Origin: Oligoflexaceae bacterium | GTDB lineage: Bacteria > Bdellovibrionota_B > Oligoflexia > Oligoflexales > Oligoflexaceae | Direction of reading: 5' to 3' | NCBI GenBank assembly: GCA_947474445.1 | Contig: CANJJY010000016.1 | Span: 1 to 22,364 of the forward strand | Length of the DNA stretch: 22,364 nucleotides | Shown: in pieces, positions 16,720 through 22,364 of the stretch | Position numbering within the stretch: position 1 is the stretch's first letter | How the letters are laid out: each line of letters opens with the position of its first letter | Translations under genes and position numbers: made by a program | The notes under the pieces: model-generated | The model's database searches: none | Told to the model about the DNA's origin: nothing | What the model saw: only the letters and a program-made list of their open reading frames with translations

Positions 16720-17118
16720 TTATAGCGACGCCCGCCCACGCAGCACAATGAACTCACTGGGTGAGACAGCTGTGGACTTAGCTTCAGCCGTTACAAGGAC
16801 ATCGAAGGCATCGTAAGGGGTTTGGAGAAGAAATTCGCCACTTCGGGAATCGCCCACCTGCATCTGTCCCATGTTGACCCACGGAAGACTATCAGTTTGG
16901 CGAATCCACACGGAATAGACCTGTCGATCGGGAGACAGGAGTGCTGCTGGAGCCAGGTGCTCGGCGACGAGCGTGCCAACCGCATTATCATTGGCGCCTT
17001 TCTTCAGCTTGATTTCAGCCTTTGCAGCGGGAGAAAGAGTCGTGGTGTTGAGGACAGTTGTAGTCGCGCAAGCAGTTGAAAATGCAAGGCTTAGGGCAAG
17101 TAGAAACGGGCGGCGCAT
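16720..17118 (-). CDS. Predicted small lipoprotein
   Basis: I do not recognise the mature part of this 132-residue protein. The N-terminus MRRPFLLALSLAFSTACATT is a signal peptide, with C17 the probable lipidated residue; the lipobox is imperfect, with Ser at -3. The rest looks like a small beta-rich domain (QVYSVWIRQTDSLPWVNMG, then a strand-like FDVLVTAEAK near the end), perhaps an anti-sigma or envelope domain that reports a measured value, though this cannot be assigned. AGGAG lies six bases before the ATG. It is convergent with argH, and a hairpin lies between them. Confidence 0.75.
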   Translation of the reverse strand: MRRPFLLALSLAFSTACATTTVLNTTTLSPAAKAEIKLKKGANDNAVGTLVAEHLAPAALLSPDRQVYSVWIRQTDSLPWVNMGQMQVGDSRSGEFLLQTPYDAFDVLVTAEAKSTAVSPSEFIVLRGRASL

Positions 17119-17449
17119 GGGATACTCCTGATGGCTGGTTCATGCTCAGTTCTGTGCACTTTCCCCTTACACAAAAATCCCGCTGTATTCGAGAAATTTC
17201 TTAAGCGAACTTGGTCTTGGTGGCTGGACCTTTGATAAGATGGCGAACGAAAAGCAGCAGCAACATCTTCAGTCGGCCGAGGAGTTTCTAGCAACCCTCA
17301 ACTAGGCACAAAACTGCTGCTACGACAGAATTCCAAGTCACAGCACCTGCCTGAAAAAGGTCAAAACATCGATCGATCTGTATTGGAACAGCGCTTGCAG
17401 AAGTAAGGAACATCTTTGGGTGTAAATTTATTCTCAGGAGCAATTAAGT
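17119..17449. other. 331-base intergenic region with a possible decayed reading frame
   Basis: This gap separates two divergent lipoprotein genes and must contain their promoters, but I found no strong promoter match. One plus-strand frame (17132-17425) is broken by a single TAG at 17303-17305. It reads as protein-like sequence on both sides (FLSELGLGGWTFDKMANEK before it, KKVKTSIDLYWNSACRSKE after it). It has no credible start codon. It may be a gene remnant or chance. Confidence 0.3.
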
Positions 17450-17923
17450 ATGTCGGTAAGAATTGAAAAGTCGAAAAAGAAGCTGGTACTTCTTCTCCAA
17501 GCAGGTCTTGCCATCGTTTTTCTTACACAATGCAGTGCACCAGACAAGAACGAAACGTCTACCGCATCGGGCTCCAACATGAAATCCTATCTCCCAAACG
17601 TGACTTATCGCCAAAGGGATCAAAAATACGTTTACTCAACTCCTGGCTATAACCCGAATACCGCGACTCTCAACGAAGAGACTGGAGTTTGGACAGATGA
17701 TCAGGGAAAACTCTTCGCTGAAGTCTGTGAAGACTTGGGTGCCGGAGAATCAAATAGCTTCGGGCAAAATAGTAACGGAGCCACCTGTATCTATGTCGAC
17801 CCCTATGAAATTAGTAAGATTCCCCTCGAGCGCTCGCGAGAGCATATTTACAGGGAGAAGGACAGGAAAGCCATTTTGGAAAATGATCATTATTCTCCTA
17901 GCGAAAACTGGCGTTATGAGTAA
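17450..17923 (+). CDS. Predicted lipoprotein, unknown function
   Basis: The 157-residue protein starts with a Lys/Arg-rich stretch and a hydrophobic segment (LVLLLQAGLAIVFLTQC), giving a signal peptide with C28 as the probable lipidated residue; Gln at -1 is unusual for a lipobox. The mature protein is hydrophilic, with Tyr-rich stretches (YVYSTPGYNPNTATLNEETG) and two further cysteines (in AEVCEDLG and GATCIYV) that might form a disulfide. The C-terminus is charged. I recognise no domain. AGGAG lies nine bases before the ATG. Its last ten bases overlap the end of the convergent rlmD-like gene. Confidence 0.72.
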   Translation: MSVRIEKSKKKLVLLLQAGLAIVFLTQCSAPDKNETSTASGSNMKSYLPNVTYRQRDQKYVYSTPGYNPNTATLNEETGVWTDDQGKLFAEVCEDLGAGESNSFGQNSNGATCIYVDPYEISKIPLERSREHIYREKDRKAILENDHYSPSENWRYE

Positions 17924-19230
17924 GCGGCCGCGCGCTTCTTGAGAGCCACCGCGGTTTCCACGTGATAGGTTTGCGGAAAGAAATCAAAGCCGAGACAGGT
18001 TTCGATCTGATAGCCTTCCGCAGCGAGCAGTTTGAGATCACGCGCCAAGGTGTTGGGATCGCAACTGATGTAGATGATGTGCGGGGCGCCGAGAGCGAGG
18101 ACATGCGGCAGAGCCTCTGCCATGCCCTTTCTCGGCGGATCGACGATCACGGCATCGACAGCCAAGTTCGGGAAAAGCTCGGGCAATTGATCGGCTGTCC
18201 CACGCACGTACATGGCACCTTTCACATCGTTGGCGGCAAGGTTCTCCTGCGCACAGGCGATTGCAGCGCCCGAGACTTCGAGACCCCAAATCTTCACTCC
18301 CGCCGCCGCGAGACCCAGCGATAGATTCCCACTCCCACAGTAGAGATCGAGGACAGTCTTCACCCCGAGGTTCAAGAGACGATTCTGCACCCAACTGCGG
18401 AGCAAGCGATTGCCGGCGAGGTTCACCTGCTGAAACTGACCCGCATAGGTAAAATAGCGAAGCCCCCGGTCTTCTTCGAGTAAACGCGCTGCATCGGACT
18501 CTTCCGGAATGACGACATGAATCGACTTTTCACCAGCGGCGGTCAGAGCAGCCTTCAGTTTTTTGCGCAAAGCCCCACTGTCTTCGGAGACGACGGCGAG
18601 CGTGACGAGATCATCGGCGAGATGCTGCAGCTCGACTTCATAAAGCCTTTCCGCAAAAGGGGCGGCGAGAGAGAGGCTGGCCAGAACAGTCAAAACTTGG
18701 TTGAGAGGAGACGCAGCAATCCAGCAGGCATCGATCGCCACATGCTCATGGCGACCTTTAGCAAAGTAGCCAGGAATGAGGCGCCCGTCTTTGCGATAGA
18801 GGAGGCGGATCTTGATGCGATTGCGATAGCCACCTGCCGCCGGTGAAGCGGTGACGGTGAGATCGGCCGGAACCTCGAGTTTGCCGATCCGCTGCAAAGC
18901 CGAAGCGATAAATTCTTTCTTCCACATCAACTGCTGTTCGGCGGGGACTTCCAGCCACTGGCAACCTCCGCAGCGAGAGGCATAGGGACAGGGGCTCGGC
19001 TTTGCGTAAGGCGCGGGCTGGAGGCGCTCGCTGACTTCACCCCGCGCAAAGCGCTCCTTGTCTTCGATGAGGGTGACTTTGAGCACTTCACCGGGAATAC
19101 TGTCGGCGACAAAGATGACTTTGCCATCCTGTCGCGCGATACCATCGCCCCCAAATGCCACGGCATCGATGGTGACCTGCAAAATCCTCTTTTCTGTCGG
19201 GACCTTGGATAATCTGGAGCGGGATCTCAT
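17914..19230 (-). CDS. rlmD: 23S rRNA (uracil-5-)-methyltransferase, RlmD/TrmA family
   Basis: This SAM-dependent enzyme methylates C5 of a uracil in RNA. The 438-residue protein has an N-terminal TRAM RNA-binding domain (about 14-70) and [4Fe-4S] cysteines C81, C87 and C90 (CPYASRCGGC), with C169 (DACW) as the fourth. A Rossmann SAM site includes DLYCGSGNLSLGL, and the motif DPPRKG starts at 364. The catalytic nucleophile is C390 in SCDPNTLARD, and the base is E425 in YHVET. These match RlmD (RumA) closely, but RlmC or RlmCD-type specificity cannot be excluded. I chose the ATG at 19230 because GAGG lies five bases upstream; an in-frame ATG at 19263 would add 11 residues. The PilZ gene is 92 bases upstream on the same strand. 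Confidence 0.93.
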   Translation of the reverse strand: MRSRSRLSKVPTEKRILQVTIDAVAFGGDGIARQDGKVIFVADSIPGEVLKVTLIEDKERFARGEVSERLQPAPYAKPSPCPYASRCGGCQWLEVPAEQQLMWKKEFIASALQRIGKLEVPADLTVTASPAAGGYRNRIKIRLLYRKDGRLIPGYFAKGRHEHVAIDACWIAASPLNQVLTVLASLSLAAPFAERLYEVELQHLADDLVTLAVVSEDSGALRKKLKAALTAAGEKSIHVVIPEESDAARLLEEDRGLRYFTYAGQFQQVNLAGNRLLRSWVQNRLLNLGVKTVLDLYCGSGNLSLGLAAAGVKIWGLEVSGAAIACAQENLAANDVKGAMYVRGTADQLPELFPNLAVDAVIVDPPRKGMAEALPHVLALGAPHIIYISCDPNTLARDLKLLAAEGYQIETCLGFDFFPQTYHVETAVALKKRAAAYS

Positions 19231-19322
19231 GAAAACCTCGGGAAGAATCAAAGAGCCATGCACCGGGACTCTACCGACTCAGGGCCGGAGAGACAAGGCA
19301 AAGCTGCGTCCCGATTCTGCGG

Positions 19323-20075
19323 TCAGGAGGCTTGGGATTCTTCGATGGTTTTTTCGAGCTCGTTGCGTTCAGAGAATGGCAAGGCGCTGATCAAGTCGAT
19401 GGCAAAGCGCAGGCGATCGGGGTTTGTGTGCTTATCGATCGCATGATGATTTTGTCCTGGCTCGAGGATGCCGAGATCGGTGTGCGTGGTCTTCTCGACC
19501 CGTCCTGTTCTCAGGCCGCTGGCCCGTGACCATTCCACCACTTGATCATCTGCGATTAGGCGCCAGGCCGAAAGCCCCGCCTCATCCTCGCCTTGCCAAA
19601 GATGAAGGTCCGCCCCTTCCCCGTGAAACCACAGCATACCCGCATGCTGATCCCGCATAAAAGCAGCATCGACAACGGTCATGGATTGAGCGAGTTGAAC
19701 GGGCCGGATCAGCTTTTGAAAGAAAAATAGCGTGTCGACATCAGGTTGATGCAATTCGAAACCCACGGCCCTTTCGTTTTTCCAGGCGACCTTCACCGAG
19801 ATGTCGTGCACTTCTCCGTGGTAACGCATCCGCGCCGCATAGATGTCATTCAAATCGAAGCGATCATAGGCTCGTTCCGATACATCACTGCTAAAGCCCT
19901 TAGCCGATAGATCGCGCATGACGAGGATATCTTGATCATTCATGACGGTCAGATGTTCGACGTGATATCGCTCAAAAGCCCGGCGATTTTTATAGCGATT
20001 GTTCTTCTCGCTATCTTTGCCGGTTTTGGGATTTGCCCCAGAATAGAGCTTTTTCTTAAGGAAGATACGGAACAC
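19323..20075 (-). CDS. PilZ domain protein (c-di-GMP binding)
   Basis: The 250-residue protein has a PilZ domain at about 30-110. RRAFERYHV (31-39) supplies the R-x3-R motif (R32, R36), and DLSAKGFSSD (55-64) supplies the D-x-S-x2-G motif, the two elements that bind c-di-GMP in this family. The strand residues between and after them fit (ARMRYHGEVHDISVKVAW). Residues about 125-250 are a second region I do not recognise. The N-terminus is basic, with no signal, so the protein is cytoplasmic. The start is a GTG at 20075, six bases after AGGAGG, a very strong site. It could bind and relay c-di-GMP to motility, envelope or predation functions; the target is unknown. Confidence 0.88.
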   Translation of the reverse strand: MFRIFLKKKLYSGANPKTGKDSEKNNRYKNRRAFERYHVEHLTVMNDQDILVMRDLSAKGFSSDVSERAYDRFDLNDIYAARMRYHGEVHDISVKVAWKNERAVGFELHQPDVDTLFFFQKLIRPVQLAQSMTVVDAAFMRDQHAGMLWFHGEGADLHLWQGEDEAGLSAWRLIADDQVVEWSRASGLRTGRVEKTTHTDLGILEPGQNHHAIDKHTNPDRLRFAIDLISALPFSERNELEKTIEESQAS

Positions 20076-20238
20076 AGGACGCCTCCTCGCGGCTCGGCCT
20101 TCAAGGAAATTGCTTTTCTATTATGGCACAAACTAACCACAGCCCACCATGCCCAAGCTCGCCTATCTCACTGCTCATGCCACCTCAAGCCCCAGCCGAT
20201 ACGAATAAAGGATAGGCCTGGTCTGAGGCAGGGGCGGT

Positions 20239-21324
20239 ATGAATCGATTTCTACGCAGCACTTTGATGGTTCTTCTCATCTGGTTTTCGGCCGGTTGGGA
20301 CGCGCTATGGGCAAAGAATTCGAGCGAATTAATTTATACCGAGCCTTTTGATCTAGCGTCTGGTGGAACGACTCTGACGCGCGCGAGTCAAGAGGGAATT
20401 GTCTTTGCGAATCCTGCCCTCCTGCCCTTAGGAGGCGCCTATGTGCGATGGATCGGGCTGCAACTCGGGGTGATCGCGGATACCAATCTAGCGAATTCAA
20501 AATCGACCAAATTGGGCGAAGGGGATCAAGGTAACGTCGCCAACACCCTTCTGAGTCGATCTTTGCACTTGGGACAAACGGCAACTTTAAGTCTTTTGAA
20601 TAAGAATTTTGCCTTCAGTGTATTTGACCGCATCGAAGTCGATGCCGCAGGAAGTCGCTTTGCCGACGGGGGCCTTCCTGCCATTGAATTTGGTGTGGAA
20701 GCCTATGGCGGTGGCCTTTTAAGTTTTGCGACCAGACCAACCCGGTGGTTTTCTGTGGGTATGACCGCCAAGTATATCTTTGTCGGCGAACCGTCCATCC
20801 TGGTCCCTTTAGCCGATCAGGAAAAAATAAAGAAATTCGCTGAAGATCCTCAAGCCTTAAAAGGCGATCTCAAATATGGCAAGGGAATGGGCGGTGATGT
20901 CGGTTCTCTTTTTCTCTGGCAAAATCCGACGGTCGATTTGAGTTTAGGTCTTAAGGTCGAAGACCTGGGCGGTACCCATATCGATAATGGGCAAGAGACG
21001 ATTCCCCAGACCATCCATACGGGATTAGGATTGGCCATCCATGGTTCGACGGAAGTGTTGCATCTTTCCCTCGACTATCGCGATGCAGCTAACGCCTATA
21101 CTGAAGAGAAGACGTTTAAGAAAATTTATATGGGTGCTCGCCTCATGATCAGGCAGCGCCTCGGTTTTGCCGTCGGCCTTTACCAGGGAATTCCCACCGT
21201 TGGTTTGCGCCTCGATGCATTCCTTTTCAAGATCGGATTGACCGCTTATGGGCGAGAACTTGGTCAATACCCCGGAGAAAAACAAAGAAATCTGGTGATG
21301 CTCTATACCAGCCTTGGATTTTAG
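20239..21324 (+). CDS. Predicted outer-membrane beta-barrel protein
   Basis: The 361-residue protein has a signal peptide (residues 1-25, cleavage after DALWA). The mature part opens with ELIYTEPFDLASGGTTLTRA and QEGIVFANPALLPLGGA, a pattern seen in FadL/PorV-like barrels and UPF0164-type proteins. Alternating Gly and aromatic strands continue to the C-terminal Phe in YTSLGF, the usual sorting end of outer-membrane proteins. A GGCAGGGGCGG stretch precedes the ATG. The TPR-like lipoprotein gene begins ten bases after its stop, so the two are almost surely co-transcribed. I cannot say whether it transports lipids or hydrophobic compounds or is structural. Confidence 0.78.
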   Translation: MNRFLRSTLMVLLIWFSAGWDALWAKNSSELIYTEPFDLASGGTTLTRASQEGIVFANPALLPLGGAYVRWIGLQLGVIADTNLANSKSTKLGEGDQGNVANTLLSRSLHLGQTATLSLLNKNFAFSVFDRIEVDAAGSRFADGGLPAIEFGVEAYGGGLLSFATRPTRWFSVGMTAKYIFVGEPSILVPLADQEKIKKFAEDPQALKGDLKYGKGMGGDVGSLFLWQNPTVDLSLGLKVEDLGGTHIDNGQETIPQTIHTGLGLAIHGSTEVLHLSLDYRDAANAYTEEKTFKKIYMGARLMIRQRLGFAVGLYQGIPTVGLRLDAFLFKIGLTAYGRELGQYPGEKQRNLVMLYTSLGF

Positions 21325-21334
21325 GAGAGTGGCG

Positions 21335-22087
21335 ATGCACCGTGGACGGCAATCTTTGTGTCACTGGACTTTGAGTTTTGCTGTGCTGATTTTGTCGGTT
21401 TGCAGCTCTTTAGTACAGGTCGGTTGCGGCACTCAAAGCAGAGCCACTTCCTACGTTAAGCTCACTCCCCTCGAGAAAGCCCGCAAGGCTCTCGATGAAG
21501 AGGACTATCCGCTGGCGATTGAACTTTATTCGAGCCACCTCGCTGATGTACCGGACGATTACCCCGTTTTCCCTTATCTAGCCGCCGCATATGCGGGGGC
21601 AGCTGGCTTTGATATCGTCGCTGCGGCGACCGCCAATATCGGGTCGGAAGGATCGACTTCTTTGCTCGATCGCCTCAACGCCTTTCTTCCGCCCGATCCG
21701 ACGGCCGAACAACTAAACTCGATGCTGCAGGCGAAAATTGTCATTTTGGCCATGCCCGAAGATCATCGCGATCGCAACAATGATGAAATTTCCTATGCTT
21801 CCGGCGCGGCGCTCCAGCTTGAGCTTTATCAAACGAGCTATGCAATTATGTATCTCAATCAGTTTACCGAGGTGACCGTTGATGGCGCCCTCGATATCTC
21901 GCGGCTGCAGGACATGACTCCAGCCGATGTCGAAGTTATTCTGAATAATCTGGAAGAAATTGCAGCAAAAGGCGGAACCGGCGTACCGGCTGGAGCCGGA
22001 GAGATTGTCGCTAAAGTTGATGCTCAACCTGGAGATACAAGACGTGATAAGCTCATCAATTATCTGACACCGAAGCCCAGCCCTTGA
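21335..22087 (+). CDS. Predicted TPR-like lipoprotein, partner of the barrel
   Basis: The 250-residue protein has a signal peptide with a long hydrophobic core and C31 as the probable lipidated cysteine (LVQVGCGTQ). Residues about 47-90 (KARKALDEEDYPLAIELYSSHLADVP, then YPVFPYLAAAYAGAAGFD) look like a TPR-type helix pair, and the rest is mostly helical, Ala-rich and acidic. The AGGAGAG site spans the previous gene's stop, and the ATG at 21335 is eight bases after it; an in-frame TTG at 21314 overlaps the barrel gene and is unlikely. It probably sits in the outer membrane facing the periplasm and may assemble with, or gate, the barrel protein upstream. Confidence 0.78.
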   Translation: MHRGRQSLCHWTLSFAVLILSVCSSLVQVGCGTQSRATSYVKLTPLEKARKALDEEDYPLAIELYSSHLADVPDDYPVFPYLAAAYAGAAGFDIVAAATANIGSEGSTSLLDRLNAFLPPDPTAEQLNSMLQAKIVILAMPEDHRDRNNDEISYASGAALQLELYQTSYAIMYLNQFTEVTVDGALDISRLQDMTPADVEVILNNLEEIAAKGGTGVPAGAGEIVAKVDAQPGDTRRDKLINYLTPKPSP

Positions 22088-22104
22088 GTTCCGCGTGAGG
22101 CGAT

Positions 22105-22125
22105 GGCGGCTTTGGCTTTGCCGCC
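22105..22125. terminator. Hairpin after the lipoprotein gene, possible transcript end
   Basis: GGCGGC (22105-22110) pairs exactly with GCCGCC (22120-22125) around a nine-base loop, 17 bases after the stop. A second weaker pair, GTAGC and GCTAC, follows at about 22128-22153. There is no clean T-run, so termination is only a possibility. Confidence 0.4.
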
Positions 22126-22181
22126 GAGTAGCTTTCTCTGTTAGAGCTGCTACTTCGGGTGGTCTCGACGGGAGGAGCGAA

Positions 22182-22364
22182 GTGAAGCGGAAGCAGAAGC
22201 AGGCAGAGACAGGTGCGGCGGTCGATGGCGTACGAAAGATGCAAAAACAGGTTCTCTCGGCCGTTTTTTTGACGATCTTCCTCGATCTCGTCGGTTTTGG
22301 TCTCTTTATCCCTATTATTCCTCTCCTTGCGAGAAGTTTTGGCGCGTCCGATGCTGCAGCCGTA
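22182..22364 (+). CDS. Major facilitator superfamily transporter (N-terminus only)
   Basis: The first 61 codons are present and run off the right edge. A basic N-terminal tail of about 20 residues precedes the first membrane helix (QKQVLSAVFLTIFLDLVGFG), followed by LFIPIIPLLARSFGAS. The D-x-x-G-x-G-L-x-I-P-I-I-P-x-L pattern is the TetA/DHA1-type MFS motif of helix 1, which suggests a drug or metabolite exporter of the inner membrane. The GTG at 22182 has GGAGG six bases upstream and is preferred; an in-frame ATG at 22239 lacks a site but would give the more usual MFS start. Confidence 0.85.
   Translation, partial: MKRKQKQAETGAAVDGVRKMQKQVLSAVFLTIFLDLVGFGLFIPIIPLLARSFGASDAAAV

Noticed and set aside
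1..22364. CRISPR arrays, tRNA or rRNA genes, transposases, phage genes
   Set aside because: None were seen on either strand. No regularly spaced repeats, cloverleaf-like sequences or recognisable mobile-element proteins were found by eye.

Overview
The window looks like ordinary chromosome from a Gram-negative bacterium with moderate G+C. Three things point to an outer membrane: a TolC-type outer-membrane channel with a MacAB-like pump, a predicted beta-barrel ending in Phe, and several predicted lipoproteins. A CheX-like protein suggests chemotaxis, and a PilZ protein suggests c-di-GMP signalling. Together with many envelope proteins I cannot name, this style fits the Bdellovibrionota/Oligoflexia or old delta-proteobacterial lineages. 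That placement is an inference; nothing here is decisive for taxonomy. I saw no rRNA, tRNA, CRISPR array, insertion sequence or phage module.

Layout. Positions 1-1222 (minus) hold the N-terminal 407 codons of cysteinyl-tRNA synthetase. Then, on the plus strand: a small unknown protein (1413-1727), a GST-fold protein (1850-2596), a large exported M48-like metalloprotease with a long insertion (2731-4800), an RDD-like membrane protein (4866-5573), an XRE-type regulator with a degenerate ImmA/IrrE-like C-terminus (5679-6581, good promoter and terminator), and a CheX-like phosphatase with a long extension (6844-8019). Positions 8327-12564 form a tight operon for a tripartite TolC/MacA-like/MacB-like pump. 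A DUF445 membrane protein follows on the minus strand (12567-13313). Positions 13539-16621 form a clean argR-argG-argH cluster with a candidate ARG box upstream. After it come two small predicted lipoproteins in opposite orientation (16720-17118 minus, 17450-17923 plus), an RlmD-type rRNA uracil methyltransferase (17914-19230, minus) and a PilZ protein (19323-20075, minus). Last are a plus-strand outer-membrane barrel plus TPR-like lipoprotein pair (20239-22087) and the start of an MFS transporter (22182 to the right edge).

How the genes work together. The pump genes should form one envelope-spanning machine, although its adaptor has almost no alpha-helical hairpin. ArgG and ArgH catalyse the last two steps of arginine synthesis, and ArgR probably represses its own operon. 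The barrel and lipoprotein at 20239-22087 are probably co-transcribed and work at the outer membrane. The PilZ and RlmD genes run in the same direction 92 bases apart and may be co-transcribed, but their functions are not obviously linked.

I found no clear new multi-gene defence or mobile system. The best leads are single proteins of unusual architecture: the apparently zinc-less IrrE-like regulator, the M48-like protein with about 208 residues between its zinc motifs, the CheX fusion, and the hairpin-less MacA-like adaptor. All family assignments come from reading motifs by eye, without database searches.
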